Part shown: piece by piece, positions 46,170 to 55,916 of the stretch | Position numbering within the stretch: position 1 is the stretch's first letter | Layout of the letters: each line of letters begins with the position of its first letter | From: JAUVPB01 sp965223695 | Lineage (GTDB): Bacteria; Actinomycetota; Thermoleophilia; Gaiellales; Gaiellaceae | Direction: 5' to 3' | Assembly: GCA_965223695.1 (NCBI GenBank) | Contig: CBDCXJ010000024.1 | Location: forward strand, 1 to 64,000 | DNA length: 64,000 bases | Position numbers and translations under genes: made by a program | The notes under the pieces: generated by a model | Seen by the model: only the letters and a program-made list of their open reading frames with translations | Told to the model about the DNA's origin: nothing | Database searches by the model: none

Positions 46170-48592
46170 GCGGGGCTCGCAACGGAGCGCCGCCGGCCGC
46201 GGCCGACGAGACGGGCACGATCGAGGCGCCGCTCGCCTCGCCCGAACCAGATACGGACGCCCAGTCGCCGGCGAGCAGTGCGCCAGATCCGCTCGCCGGG
46301 CTCTCGATTCTTCCTCTGCGTGACACGGTCGTGTTTCCCGATTCGCTGACGCCGCTCGCTATCGGCCAGCCACGCTCGATCAAGCTCGTCGACGATGCGG
46401 TCGAGGGCGATCATTCGATCGCGCTCGTGGCCGGCCGGCTCGCCGAGGACGAGGCCTCCTCGGCGGCCGACATCTACGACGTCGGCGTCGTCGCCTCGAT
46501 TCAGAAGCTGATCCGGGTTCCCGACGGCACGCTTCGCGTGCTCGTGCAGGCGAGCGAGCGCGTGCGCCTCGCCGAGCTCGTCCAGGCCGACCCATATCTC
46601 GTTGGCCGTTTCGAGCCAGCACCCGACACCAACGTCGATGGCAAGGAGGTCGAGGCCCTCGCACGAAGCGTCGAGGCGCTCTTCACGAAGATCATCGGCT
46701 TGCTGCCGTACTTGCCCGACGAGTTGCGCGTTGCACTCGCCAATATCGAGGAGCCGGGAAGCCTCGCGAACATGATTGCGGCAACGCTCAGGCTTCCCGC
46801 CGACGAGCGTCAGGAGCTGCTTGCAGCGGTCGACGTCGAGGCCAGGCTGCGGCGGCTCGCAGTCGTGCTCAGTCGCGAGCTCGAGATCTTCGAGCTCGGA
46901 TCGAAGATCCAGGCCGAGGTGCAGGAGAGCATGGAGTCCTCGCAGCGCGAGTACTTCCTCCGTCAGCAGCTCAAGGCGATTCAGGATGAGCTCGGCGAGG
47001 GCGACGAGCAGCAGGCCGAGATCGCCGAGCTGCGCTCGCGCCTCGAAGAGGCGGAGCTTCCCGAGCAGGCCGAGAAGCAGGCCCGGCGCGAGCTCGATCG
47101 GCTCGCCAGCGTGCAAGCGGCCTCACCCGAGTACGGCGTGATCCGCACCTACCTGGAGTGGATCCTCGACCTCCCGTGGAGCGTGACGACCGAAGACAAC
47201 CTCGACCTGGCTCACGCCCAGCGGGTGCTCGACGACGACCACTACGACCTCGAGAAGGTGAAGGAGCGGATCATCGAGTTCCTCGCGGTCTCGAAGCTCA
47301 CGGGAAGCGTTGCCGGCCAGATCCTCTGCCTCGTCGGCCCACCCGGTGTCGGGAAGACCTCACTCGGCCAGTCGGTGGCGCGCGCCCTTGGCCGCGAGTT
47401 CATCCGCATCTCGGTCGGAGGCGTCCGCGACGAAGCCGAGATCCGCGGCCACCGGCGCACCTACGTAGGAGCGTTGCCGGGCACGGTCATCCGCGCGCTG
47501 CGAGATGCGGGCTCGGCCAACCCGGTCTTCATGATCGATGAGATCGACAAGATGGGATCCGACTTCCGCGGCGACCCCTCGAGCGCGATGCTCGAGGTAC
47601 TCGACCCGGCGCAGCACTCGACCTACCGCGACCACTACCTCGACCTGCCGTTCGACCTCTCTCGCGTGCTGTTCATCTGCACCGCCAACCAGCTCGACCC
47701 GATCCCGGGCCCGCTGCGCGATCGAATGGAGATGATTCAGCTCTCGGGCTACACCGAGGACGAGAAGCTCGGGATCGCCAAGCGTTACCTCGTGCCCAGG
47801 CAGCTAGAAGAGCACGGCCTCGAGCCAGGGCAGCTCTCGTTCACCGAGAAGGCGCTCAGGGTCCTGATCCGCGACTACACGCGCGAGGCCGGCGTGCGTA
47901 ACCTCGAGCGCCAGATCGCCTCGGTCGCACGCAAGGTTGCGCGTCGCGTCGCCGAGGGCAAGAAGGCAACGGCGCGTGCCGGCGAGGCATTCGTGCGCGA
48001 CGCGCTCGGCCGCGCAACGTTCAGATCCGAGCCGCGCAAGCGCGCCACGGTACCCGGTGTCGCAACAGGACTCGCCTGGACGCCCGTCGGCGGCGACGTG
48101 CTCTTCGTTGAGGCGACGGCCATGCAGGGCCAGGGGCGCCTGACGGTCACAGGGCAGGTCGGCGACGTCATGCGCGAGTCGGCACAGGCTGCTGTCTCGT
48201 GGGCCAGAAGCCGCGGCGCCGAGCTTGGGATCGTCGACGAGAAGTGGTTCGAGGACCAGGACATCCACATCCACGTTCCCGCCGGCGCGGTGCCGAAGGA
48301 TGGGCCCTCGGCCGGAGTGACGATGGCCACGGCGGTCGCCTCCCTTGCAAGCGGGCGCAAGGTGGCACGTGACGTCGCGATGACGGGCGAGCTGACACTG
48401 ACCGGTCAGGTCCTCCCCGTAGGCGGAATCAAGGAGAAGGTGCTCGCCGCGCAGCGGGCCGGTATCACCCGCGTCGTTCTCCCGAGCGACAACGAGGGCG
48501 ATCTCGAGGATCTGCCGGAAGACGTCCGGGACTCGATGAGCTTCGTGCCGGTCGAGCGGGTCGGCGAGGTCATGGACGCGGCTCTCACGTAA
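46166..48592 (+). CDS. lon: ATP-dependent protease Lon
   Basis: 808 residues, full length for LonA. The N-terminal LAN domain (LSILPLRDTVVFPDSLTPLA) is followed by a coiled-coil region, an AAA+ module with Walker A GPPGVGKT (about residue 391) and MIDEIDKMGSDFRGDPSSAM, and the C-terminal protease domain with catalytic Ser715 in PKDGPSAG and the Lys in GGIKEKVLAA. It degrades misfolded and regulatory proteins in the cytosol. The GTG start overlaps the hsp20 stop. Confidence 0.97.
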   Translation: MSGARNGAPPAAADETGTIEAPLASPEPDTDAQSPASSAPDPLAGLSILPLRDTVVFPDSLTPLAIGQPRSIKLVDDAVEGDHSIALVAGRLAEDEASSAADIYDVGVVASIQKLIRVPDGTLRVLVQASERVRLAELVQADPYLVGRFEPAPDTNVDGKEVEALARSVEALFTKIIGLLPYLPDELRVALANIEEPGSLANMIAATLRLPADERQELLAAVDVEARLRRLAVVLSRELEIFELGSKIQAEVQESMESSQREYFLRQQLKAIQDELGEGDEQQAEIAELRSRLEEAELPEQAEKQARRELDRLASVQAASPEYGVIRTYLEWILDLPWSVTTEDNLDLAHAQRVLDDDHYDLEKVKERIIEFLAVSKLTGSVAGQILCLVGPPGVGKTSLGQSVARALGREFIRISVGGVRDEAEIRGHRRTYVGALPGTVIRALRDAGSANPVFMIDEIDKMGSDFRGDPSSAMLEVLDPAQHSTYRDHYLDLPFDLSRVLFICTANQLDPIPGPLRDRMEMIQLSGYTEDEKLGIAKRYLVPRQLEEHGLEPGQLSFTEKALRVLIRDYTREAGVRNLERQIASVARKVARRVAEGKKATARAGEAFVRDALGRATFRSEPRKRATVPGVATGLAWTPVGGDVLFVEATAMQGQGRLTVTGQVGDVMRESAQAAVSWARSRGAELGIVDEKWFEDQDIHIHVPAGAVPKDGPSAGVTMATAVASLASGRKVARDVAMTGELTLTGQVLPVGGIKEKVLAAQRAGITRVVLPSDNEGDLEDLPEDVRDSMSFVPVERVGEVMDAALT

Positions 48593-48717
48593 GTACTTCA
48601 CCCGCGCGGCCGGCCTGCTCGCCCGCGCAGCGCCTCGACGGTGAGATTTCTCGCGATTGCATCCACGCTGTAGGTAGCGGCACTCTCGCTGCGGCCGCGG
48701 ACGCGAGGAGAGACACC

Positions 48718-50094
48718 ATGACGCATGGGACGACAACGAGCCTGAGGACGTGTCGATGCCGTGCGCGACGAGCGGGCTCGCCGCGCCTCGTCGGCGCCCT
48801 CGTCGCGGCCCTCGTCGCCGTGACCCTTGCCGGGGGCGCGGCTGCGGCGCCGGGTCTCGGGTCACCCCTTACAGCCGATCTCGCCACGGCGGCCGAGCGA
48901 AGCCTCGCGGGCGGAAGCTGCGTCAGGCCCTACACCGACGCAAGCCCGTGGAACACACCGATCGATGAGGCGCCGCTGATCGCCTCCGACAGCGTGAAGA
49001 GGATCGCCCAGATCAACGGCCCGTTGACCTCCGATCCGACGCAGTTCACCTATCCGGTGTACCGGGCACCCAAGCGGCGCAAGGCCGCCAAGGTGAAGAT
49101 CTTCCAGGCCCTCTCGCAGATTCGTGACGGCGGCGCAACGCTGCTGAACGAGAAGAGCGGCACGCTGCGGATTCCGTTCCCCAAGGGCGCGAGGGGCACC
49201 GAGGAGACCGGCCAGCTGATCGTCCTCGACCAGCGCACGGGCCGCGAGTGGGGCGTCTTCGGCCTCGAGCGCACACGCAAGGGTTGGACTGGCTTCTTCG
49301 GCTACCGCTTCTCGACGAAGACCGACGGGGTTCCCGCCATCGGCTCCGACGGCGCGGGCCTCGCGAGTCGCGCCGGCGCGTCATACCTCGCCGGCCTCGT
49401 GCGCGCGTGCGAGATCGCACAGGGGAAAATTGAGCACGCTCTCGCGCTCGCCTACGACTCACCGAGCGTCGCCTACATCACCCCGCTCAGAGGCACGAAC
49501 GGCACGGACGGAGGGCCCGGGGCGCTCCCGATCGGAGCGCGCATACAGCTTGATCCGGCGCTGACGCCTGCCGATCTGGCAGCCTCGGGCTGCAAGCGAA
49601 CGTGCTTGACAATCGCCCGGGCTCTGCAGACCTACGGCGCGTTCGTGGTAGGCCGATCGGGGCGTCCGAAGATCTACGTCGAGCACAACCTGACCGCGAA
49701 GTGGCGTGGCGCGATGCGCGCGAACACCGTCTCGCGAATTCCTCTGAAGTCGCTTCGCGTGCTCGATCTCACGGGCGAGTTCCGGATTGTGCGCAAGCTC
49801 AAGAGCACGAAGCCGCGTGCAGGCCGCACGCTCAGCGCCTCGGTGGTCGCCTCCCCGTCGCAGCAAGACGTTGGCTCCAGCGGCACGATCTTCTGCACGG
49901 CCGAGATCGTCGATGGCGTCGAGCTCGAACCGGCTCTCGAGAGGATCAAGACTCTTCGCTCGGGCAACGATCGCGCGAATTGCGCCTGGCGCATACCCGC
50001 CGACGCTGGGGGCAAGGACGTCAACTTCCTGGTCCATGTCGTGTACCAACACGGCGGCGCGCGCGCGGATCTCACCAAGCGCATCCGCCGCTAG
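48718..50094 (+). CDS. secreted protein of unknown function
   Basis: 458 residues with an Arg-rich n-region, a hydrophobic core (LVGALVAALVAVTLAGG) and a probable cleavage after GAAAAP. The body has GSCVRPYTDASPWNTPI, DGAGLASRAGASYLAGLVRA, GKIEHALALAYDSPSVAYI and LQTYGAFVVGRSGRPKIYVE. These recur in actinobacterial secreted proteins of unknown role as far as I can recall. The C-terminal third has a DRANCAW segment and basic tail. A good SD (GAGGAGAG) precedes the ATG. It may be a cell-surface hydrolase, not established. Confidence 0.8.
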   Translation: MTHGTTTSLRTCRCRARRAGSPRLVGALVAALVAVTLAGGAAAAPGLGSPLTADLATAAERSLAGGSCVRPYTDASPWNTPIDEAPLIASDSVKRIAQINGPLTSDPTQFTYPVYRAPKRRKAAKVKIFQALSQIRDGGATLLNEKSGTLRIPFPKGARGTEETGQLIVLDQRTGREWGVFGLERTRKGWTGFFGYRFSTKTDGVPAIGSDGAGLASRAGASYLAGLVRACEIAQGKIEHALALAYDSPSVAYITPLRGTNGTDGGPGALPIGARIQLDPALTPADLAASGCKRTCLTIARALQTYGAFVVGRSGRPKIYVEHNLTAKWRGAMRANTVSRIPLKSLRVLDLTGEFRIVRKLKSTKPRAGRTLSASVVASPSQQDVGSSGTIFCTAEIVDGVELEPALERIKTLRSGNDRANCAWRIPADAGGKDVNFLVHVVYQHGGARADLTKRIRR

Positions 50095-50254
50095 CGCGCG
50101 AACTCAACCGATAGGCCGCAAACCCAACCGCTGCGCCGCGCGGCCGGGCGTTGGGCGTCCCTCATCCGGGGGATGCGTGGGGGCCTGCGGCGCAGCATCG
50201 TCCGAGTGCGCCTCTTATTCGAGCGGCACGTCTCTCACCTGACGTTCACCTTCC

Positions 50255-52687
50255 ATGCGCTTTCTTCGCTATCTCGCACTTCTGGCCGGCGTCATCCTGC
50301 TCCTGTTGAGCGTGATCACCGGTGTCCAGGCGAACCGCGCACGGGGCGCCGAGGCGCTCGACGCACGCCTTGATCTCGTCGCCAAGCAGCGGGTGCGCGA
50401 GGTCGAGCACACCTTCTCCACGGCGCGGACGGTGGCTCTTCAGCTCGCAGGCAACGCGTCGTTCGTTCGCTTTTATGGCGCCTCGGGCTCGCTCGAGAGC
50501 AAGCTCAACCGCGATATTCGCCCCCTGGCCGAGATACGGGCGGCCCTGGGCGAGGTGGGCCAGGCTCTTCCCGGCGCCTTGCGGACGGCCTCCTTCGCAG
50601 ACCGCGACGGGCGCGAGCTCGCTCGCACGGCGCTCGAGCGCCAGGTGCCGACGGCCCAGCTTGCTGCCGACGTCTCGGCGGCGCCCTGGTTCTTGGGCGC
50701 GCTCGATCTGCCGCCGGGTTCCGTCCTTCACACAGAGCCCTATCGGAGCTCGAGCGGCGAATGGGTTGTGACGACCGCGACGTGGGTTGGCGACGCTAGC
50801 GGCGAGCGGGCGGGGTTGGTGCGTTTCGACATGACTCTCGACAGCCTGCGCCGCGACTCGACCGGCTCGGGTCTCAGCTGGGTGATCATGGACGGTCGCA
50901 CCGGCCGGATCCTCGTCGACTCCGACCGCCCGATACCCAACACCAGCCCTGACCTCATCGCCTATGCGGCATCGCATCCGCTCGCGACGCCGCTCGCCCA
51001 GCAGCGCGAGAATGGCGTCGCGACTCTGGCCGACCAGCGGGTTGGCCTCGAGCGCGTGCGCGAGCGGGCCGGGAACCAGAACGAGTGGATCGTCGCCGTT
51101 GCCTCGCCGTCTGTGATCGCTGGTCTCGGCGGTGCATTCGGCCCGATGCAGATCGCGCTCATGTCAGCGGCGCTCCTGATGATGGCGCTCGGCGGCCTCT
51201 CGTTGCGCGCCTACCAGAAGTACCTGCGCCGGATGGCGGTCACCGACCCGCTGACCGGGCTCGCCAACCGCGCGCTCCTGCGTGAGCGCCTGCGTGAGTC
51301 GATCGCGGATGGGCGGGAGCGAGGGCTGCTATCGACCGTCGCTCTGATCGACCTCGACCGCTTCAAGGAGGTCAACGACAACCTCGGCCACCACCAGGGC
51401 GACGCTGTGCTGCGCGAGGTGGGCGAGCGGCTTCTGCAAGCCGCCCGCGTCGGTGACACGGTCGCCCGTCTCGGCGGCGATGAGTTCGCCATGGTCATGC
51501 CGGGGCTCGAGTCGATGAGCGACGCCGACCTGATCGTGCAGCAGGTACGCAATCGCCTGGCCGCCCCGCTGGCGCTCGATGACGTCCCGCTGCAGCTCGA
51601 CGCGTCGATCGGGATCGCCATTGCACCGCTGCACGGCGACGACGCCGAGCAGCTGCTGCGCCGCGCCGACATCGCGATGTACCGCGCCAAGCGCGAGCAG
51701 CTCCCGTTCAGCGTCTACGACGGAACCGATGAGGACGTGAATCCGCGCCGTCTCGCGATGGTGCCCGCGCTGCGGGAGGCGATCTCGGCCGGCGAGATCG
51801 AACTGAACTTCCAGCCAAAAGTCGAGCTGGCGAGCGGTGGAATAAGTGGTGTCGAGGCCCTGGCCCGCTGGAGCAGCCGCAAGTTCGGGCGTGTGTCTCT
51901 CGTCGAGTTCATCGACCTGGCCGAGGAGACGGGCCTGATCCGAGAGCTCACGACATACATTCTCGAGCAATCACTCGCGCACAGCCGCTCCTGGATGAAC
52001 GCGGGAGTCGAGCTTCCCGTGGCCGTCAACCTGTCGATGCGCAACCTCTTTGACGAGGAGTTCATCGAGAGCGTCCCGATGCGACTCGAACGCGCGGGCG
52101 TACCGGCGTCGCTCGTCGAGTTCGAGATCACCGAGAGCACGATCATGTCGGATACGAGCAAGGCGCTCGACGCGATTGGCCAGCTGCGCGCAATGGGCGC
52201 TGGCATCTCGCTCGATGATTTCGGAACCGGCCACTCGTCGCTCGCCCACCTCCAGCGCCTGCCCGTCGACCAGCTGAAGATCGACCGCAGCTTCGTCGTC
52301 AACATGGCCCAGAACGAGAAGGACGCGTTCATCGTGCGCTCGACCGTCACGCTCGGGCGCGACCTCGGGCTGAAGATCGTCGCCGAGGGCGTCGAGGACG
52401 AGCTCACAGCAGGCCTGCTTGAGCGCCTCGGTTGCGACCTCGTGCAGGGACGCTTCATCAGTGGCCCGCTTCCCGCGCCCGAGCTTATGAAGTGGCTTGC
52501 CGAGAAGCTCGAGAGCGGCACTGTGTTGGCACCCGAGCAGATCGTGGCCGACTTCCAGGCGCTAGCTCCGCAGGCACTCGAAGAGTCGCCAGCCGAGCCA
52601 CCGGCTGTTGAGCCACACGCGCCTGTTGGGCCGACGGCGCCCCCAGGGCTCGACGCCGAGCACGAGCACGACGCCAAGGCGGCGTAG
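50255..52687 (+). CDS. membrane GGDEF-EAL protein (cyclic-di-GMP turnover)
   Basis: 810 residues. N-terminal helix (FLRYLALLAGVILLLLSVIT), an extracytoplasmic sensor of about 270 residues, a second helix (MQIALMSAALLMMALGGLSL), a GGDEF domain with an intact GGDEF at 407-411, and an EAL domain with EAL at 534-536 and downstream ESTIMSDT, SLDDFGTGHSSLAHL and KIVAEGVED. Both active-site signatures look complete, so it could make and degrade c-di-GMP. The tail is Pro/Ala/Glu-rich. Monocistronic. Confidence 0.95.
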   Translation: MRFLRYLALLAGVILLLLSVITGVQANRARGAEALDARLDLVAKQRVREVEHTFSTARTVALQLAGNASFVRFYGASGSLESKLNRDIRPLAEIRAALGEVGQALPGALRTASFADRDGRELARTALERQVPTAQLAADVSAAPWFLGALDLPPGSVLHTEPYRSSSGEWVVTTATWVGDASGERAGLVRFDMTLDSLRRDSTGSGLSWVIMDGRTGRILVDSDRPIPNTSPDLIAYAASHPLATPLAQQRENGVATLADQRVGLERVRERAGNQNEWIVAVASPSVIAGLGGAFGPMQIALMSAALLMMALGGLSLRAYQKYLRRMAVTDPLTGLANRALLRERLRESIADGRERGLLSTVALIDLDRFKEVNDNLGHHQGDAVLREVGERLLQAARVGDTVARLGGDEFAMVMPGLESMSDADLIVQQVRNRLAAPLALDDVPLQLDASIGIAIAPLHGDDAEQLLRRADIAMYRAKREQLPFSVYDGTDEDVNPRRLAMVPALREAISAGEIELNFQPKVELASGGISGVEALARWSSRKFGRVSLVEFIDLAEETGLIRELTTYILEQSLAHSRSWMNAGVELPVAVNLSMRNLFDEEFIESVPMRLERAGVPASLVEFEITESTIMSDTSKALDAIGQLRAMGAGISLDDFGTGHSSLAHLQRLPVDQLKIDRSFVVNMAQNEKDAFIVRSTVTLGRDLGLKIVAEGVEDELTAGLLERLGCDLVQGRFISGPLPAPELMKWLAEKLESGTVLAPEQIVADFQALAPQALEESPAEPPAVEPHAPVGPTAPPGLDAEHEHDAKAA

Positions 52688-52940
52688 GGCTCACCGCGTC
52701 GGTCTAAGGCCGCGTGTGTGCAGCTGGTTGGTGAGGGCATCCCGCACCGCCCAAACACGGCGGCACGGGCTACGCTCACCAACCCATACGGCACGGACCC
52801 CTCTGCGCTGGCCACGGCGTCCGGAGCCGGCTGGGCCGTGCGCGGAACGGCGTCGGGCGAGCAACGAGCTAGCGAACTCTCGTGACGGAGAGCCTCTGTG
52901 TCCGACGTTTCGAAGGACCGTCGGCGGTATTGCACGGGAA
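52688..52940. other. gene-free stretch
   Basis: No gene recognised between the GGDEF-EAL gene and the hairpin. Open frames on both strands are Arg/Pro-rich and lack family match. Confidence 0.4.
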
Positions 52941-52971
52941 CCTTTTGGCAACGCTTGTCGTTGCCAAAAGG
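52941..52971. terminator. perfect 13-bp hairpin between convergent genes
   Basis: CCTTTTGGCAACG, loop CTTGT, CGTTGCCAAAAGG. It lies between the convergent GGDEF-EAL gene and nrdJ, where a bidirectional terminator would be expected. The A/T-rich ends of the arms give a short A-tract and U-tract on both strands but no long U-run follows, so efficient intrinsic termination is uncertain. An RNA-binding or protein-binding site is the alternative. Confidence 0.55.
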
Positions 52972-53044
52972 ATTTTCGGGCAGCCCCCCAGCCGACAACT
53001 GCCTCTTTCTTGAGGCGCGCGCTGCTGTGCGGAGCCGTGAGCCG

Positions 53045-55789
53045 CTAGCTACAGCCGGTGTTCTGCCCGCAATCGCGGCAGGTGTAGCAGGAGCCGGTGC
53101 GTATCATCCGCCCACCGCACTTGGCGCACTCGACGGCGTCTTCCCAAGCGTTGAAAAGCGCCGTCTGGCCGGGAAGCACGTCGGGGACGACCTCGGTCGC
53201 GGTGCCCTCTGATCCCTGCGCATGCTCCTGCGCGAGTCGCGCGCGGACCTCGGGTGACATGATCCCGAGCGCCTGCTGGGTCTCGGTGTCGAGAAACTTC
53301 TTGCCGGCCCAGCGGAAGATGTAGTCGACGAGCGACTTCGCGATGCGGATGTCGGCGTCATTCGTCGGGCCCGAGGGCTCGAAGCGCATATGTGCGAACT
53401 TCGAGACGTAAACCTCGAGCGGCACACCGTGCTGTAGGCCGAGCGACACCGAGATCATCAGCGAGTTCATCAGGCCCGCGAGCGTGGTGCCCTCCTTGGC
53501 GATGTCGACGAACATGTCGCCGGGCGTGCCGTCCTCGTACAGGCCGACGTGGATGTAGCCCTCGTAGTCGCCGACGCGGAACTTACGCCCGACTTCCATG
53601 CGGTCGTCCAGGAGGCGTTTGCGCTTGGGTTGTGGGCTACCGGACGGAGACTCCTCGTCGCCCTTCTTCGAGAGCGGCTGGGCGACTTTGCAGTTGTCGC
53701 GGTAGATCGCAATCGCCTTGACGCCGAGCTTCCACGCGTCTGAGTAGAGCGCGGCAACGTCATCGACGGTGACCGACTCGGGCATGTTGACCGTCTTCGA
53801 GATCGCGCCTGAGATGAAGGGCTGCACGGCGCCCATCATCTTCACGTGACCCATGTAGTGGATCGCGCGGTCGCCGATTGCGCAGTCGAAGACGGGGTAA
53901 TGCTCGGTCTTGACGTAGGGCGCTCCGACGATGCCGTTTCGCTCGTCGATGTAGGCGACGATCTCACCACTCTCGCCTGGTGAGTAGCCGAGCTTCTCGA
54001 GCGCCATCGGCACCGTGCGGTTGACGATTGTGATCTCGCCGCCGCCGACGAGCTTCTTCGACTTGGCGAGCGAGAAGTCGGGCTCCACGCCGGTCGTGTC
54101 GCAATCCATCATGAAGCTGATCGTCCCGGTCGGTGCCAGCACGGTTGCCTGCGCGTTGCGATAGCCGTGTACCTCGCCCAAGTCGAGAACGTCGTCCCAG
54201 GACTGACGTGCGGCCGTGAGCAGATCCTGCGGAACGGTGTGAGCGTTCTCGATGTTGCCGACCGCTGCCCGATGCTTCGCCATCACGCCGAGCATCGCCG
54301 CCGTGTTGGCTCGGTAGCCGGCGAAGGCGCCCATGCGCGACGCCATCTGGGCCGACTTTCGATAGGCGCGGCCGGTCATGAGCGCCGTAATCGCCGCCGC
54401 GTAGGCCCGACCTTCGTTTGAGTCGTAGGGCAGCCCGCGCGCCATGAGGAGCGCGCCGAGGTTCGCGTAGCCAAGGCCGAGCTGTCTATACGCGCGCGCG
54501 TTCTTCTCGATCTCGGGCGTGGGGTAGCTCGAGTAGCCGACCACGATCTCCTGCGCGAGCAAGACGACGTCGACGGCGTGCTCGAAGGCCTCGGTGTCGA
54601 GCTCCCCGTCCTCGCGGCGGAACTTCATCAGGTTGAGTGAGGCGAGGTTGCAGGCCGAGTCGTCGATGTGCATGTACTCCGAGCATGGGTTCGACGCGTT
54701 GATGCGGCCCGAGTTCGGGCACGTGTGCCAGGCGTTGATCGTCGTGTCGTACTGCACGCCGGGGTCGGCGCAGCGCCAGGCCGCGTCGGCGATCTGATGC
54801 AGCAGCTGCGATGCGTCGAGTGTCTTGACCACGGTGCCGTCGGTGCGCGCCCCGAGGCTCCAGTCGGCGCCCTCTTCGGCGGCCTCCATGAACTGATCGG
54901 TGACGCGCACGGAGTTGTTCGCGTTCTGGTACTGGATCGAGGCCCAGTGAGGCGAGTTGAGGCTCATGTCGTAGCCGGCCTCGCGCAGGACGCGCGCTTT
55001 CTCTTCCTCCTGGGCCTTGCACCAGACGAACTCCTCGACGTCGGGGTGGTCGACGTCGAGGACGACCATCTTGGCAGCGCGACGCGTCTTGCCGCCCGAC
55101 TTGATCGTGCCGGCCGAGGCGTCGGCGCCCCGCATGAAGCTCACCGGTCCGGAGGCGTGGCCGCCCTTTGAAAGCTGCTCGTGTGAGGAGCGAAGCCGCG
55201 AGAGGTTGACGCCCGAGCCGGAGCCGCCACGGAAGACGATGCCCTCACGGCGGATCCAGTCGAGAATCGACTCCATCGAGTCTTCGATCGAGAGAATGAA
55301 GCAGGCCGAGCACTGAGGCTTCGACTCGAAGCCGACGTTGAACCAGACCGGCGAGTTGAAGGCCGCGAGCTGGTTGACGAGGATGGCCTTGAGCTCTGCC
55401 TCGAAGGTCTCGGCCTCTTCGTCGCCGTCGAGGTAGCCGCCTTCGCGGCCCCACGCACCGATCGTCTCGACGACGCGCCCGATCATCTGCTTGACGCTCG
55501 TCTCGCGCTCGGGTGAGCCGAGGCGGCCGCGGAAGTACTTCTGCGCGACGATGTTGGTCGCCGTCTGCGTCCAGAACTTCGGGAACTCGACGCCCTTCTG
55601 CTCGAAGGCGGGGCCGTCTACGCCGGGGATGAGCGCGTCGCGCGTCTCCCATTCGATCTCCTCGAACGGGTCACGTCCGGGGATCGTGAAGTACCGATCG
55701 ACGCCGCACGATCGCTCCTGGTCGACGACCGTGTTCTCGAGTTGGGCGTCGTCGATTTGGGGGGCGGTACGTGCTGCCTCGACGGCCAT
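53045..55789 (-). CDS. nrdJ: vitamin B12-dependent (class II) ribonucleotide reductase
   Basis: 914 residues from the ATG at 55789, which has a perfect GGAGGAG SD; the open frame extends 70 codons further but is low-complexity. The catalytic barrel shows FNSPVWFNVGFESKPQCSAC, ILSIEDSMESILDWIRREG, SGSGVNLSRLRSS, NPCSEYMHIDDSACNLASLN and LAPTGTISFMMDCDTTG. A C-terminal zinc-finger-like domain CAKCGG...CYTCRDCGQNTGC is typical of NrdJ. It reduces ribonucleoside diphosphates with adenosylcobalamin, in air or without. No cobalamin riboswitch was seen upstream. Confidence 0.97.
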   Translation of the reverse strand: MAVEAARTAPQIDDAQLENTVVDQERSCGVDRYFTIPGRDPFEEIEWETRDALIPGVDGPAFEQKGVEFPKFWTQTATNIVAQKYFRGRLGSPERETSVKQMIGRVVETIGAWGREGGYLDGDEEAETFEAELKAILVNQLAAFNSPVWFNVGFESKPQCSACFILSIEDSMESILDWIRREGIVFRGGSGSGVNLSRLRSSHEQLSKGGHASGPVSFMRGADASAGTIKSGGKTRRAAKMVVLDVDHPDVEEFVWCKAQEEEKARVLREAGYDMSLNSPHWASIQYQNANNSVRVTDQFMEAAEEGADWSLGARTDGTVVKTLDASQLLHQIADAAWRCADPGVQYDTTINAWHTCPNSGRINASNPCSEYMHIDDSACNLASLNLMKFRREDGELDTEAFEHAVDVVLLAQEIVVGYSSYPTPEIEKNARAYRQLGLGYANLGALLMARGLPYDSNEGRAYAAAITALMTGRAYRKSAQMASRMGAFAGYRANTAAMLGVMAKHRAAVGNIENAHTVPQDLLTAARQSWDDVLDLGEVHGYRNAQATVLAPTGTISFMMDCDTTGVEPDFSLAKSKKLVGGGEITIVNRTVPMALEKLGYSPGESGEIVAYIDERNGIVGAPYVKTEHYPVFDCAIGDRAIHYMGHVKMMGAVQPFISGAISKTVNMPESVTVDDVAALYSDAWKLGVKAIAIYRDNCKVAQPLSKKGDEESPSGSPQPKRKRLLDDRMEVGRKFRVGDYEGYIHVGLYEDGTPGDMFVDIAKEGTTLAGLMNSLMISVSLGLQHGVPLEVYVSKFAHMRFEPSGPTNDADIRIAKSLVDYIFRWAGKKFLDTETQQALGIMSPEVRARLAQEHAQGSEGTATEVVPDVLPGQTALFNAWEDAVECAKCGGRMIRTGSCYTCRDCGQNTGCS

Positions 55790-55916
55790 ATGTCTCCTCC
55801 AAGAGTATCGCGAGAAACGAAGCCCGCCGTGAAGCGGGAACCGGAAGGTATCGGGAACGGCGGACGGCACCCGCCTCGCCGCTCGCGGGCGGGCGGCACG
55901 GCTCTGTGAAGTCAGT

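Noticed and set aside
45851..47116. 421-codon minus-strand frame opposite hsp20-lon
   Set aside because: Lon and Hsp20 are unmistakable on the plus strand with an intact frame; the antisense product is low in family character.
55790..55916. Cobalamin riboswitch upstream of nrdJ
   Set aside because: The leader is only about 130 nt and I could not find the B12-box type core; only a short GC hairpin is visible.
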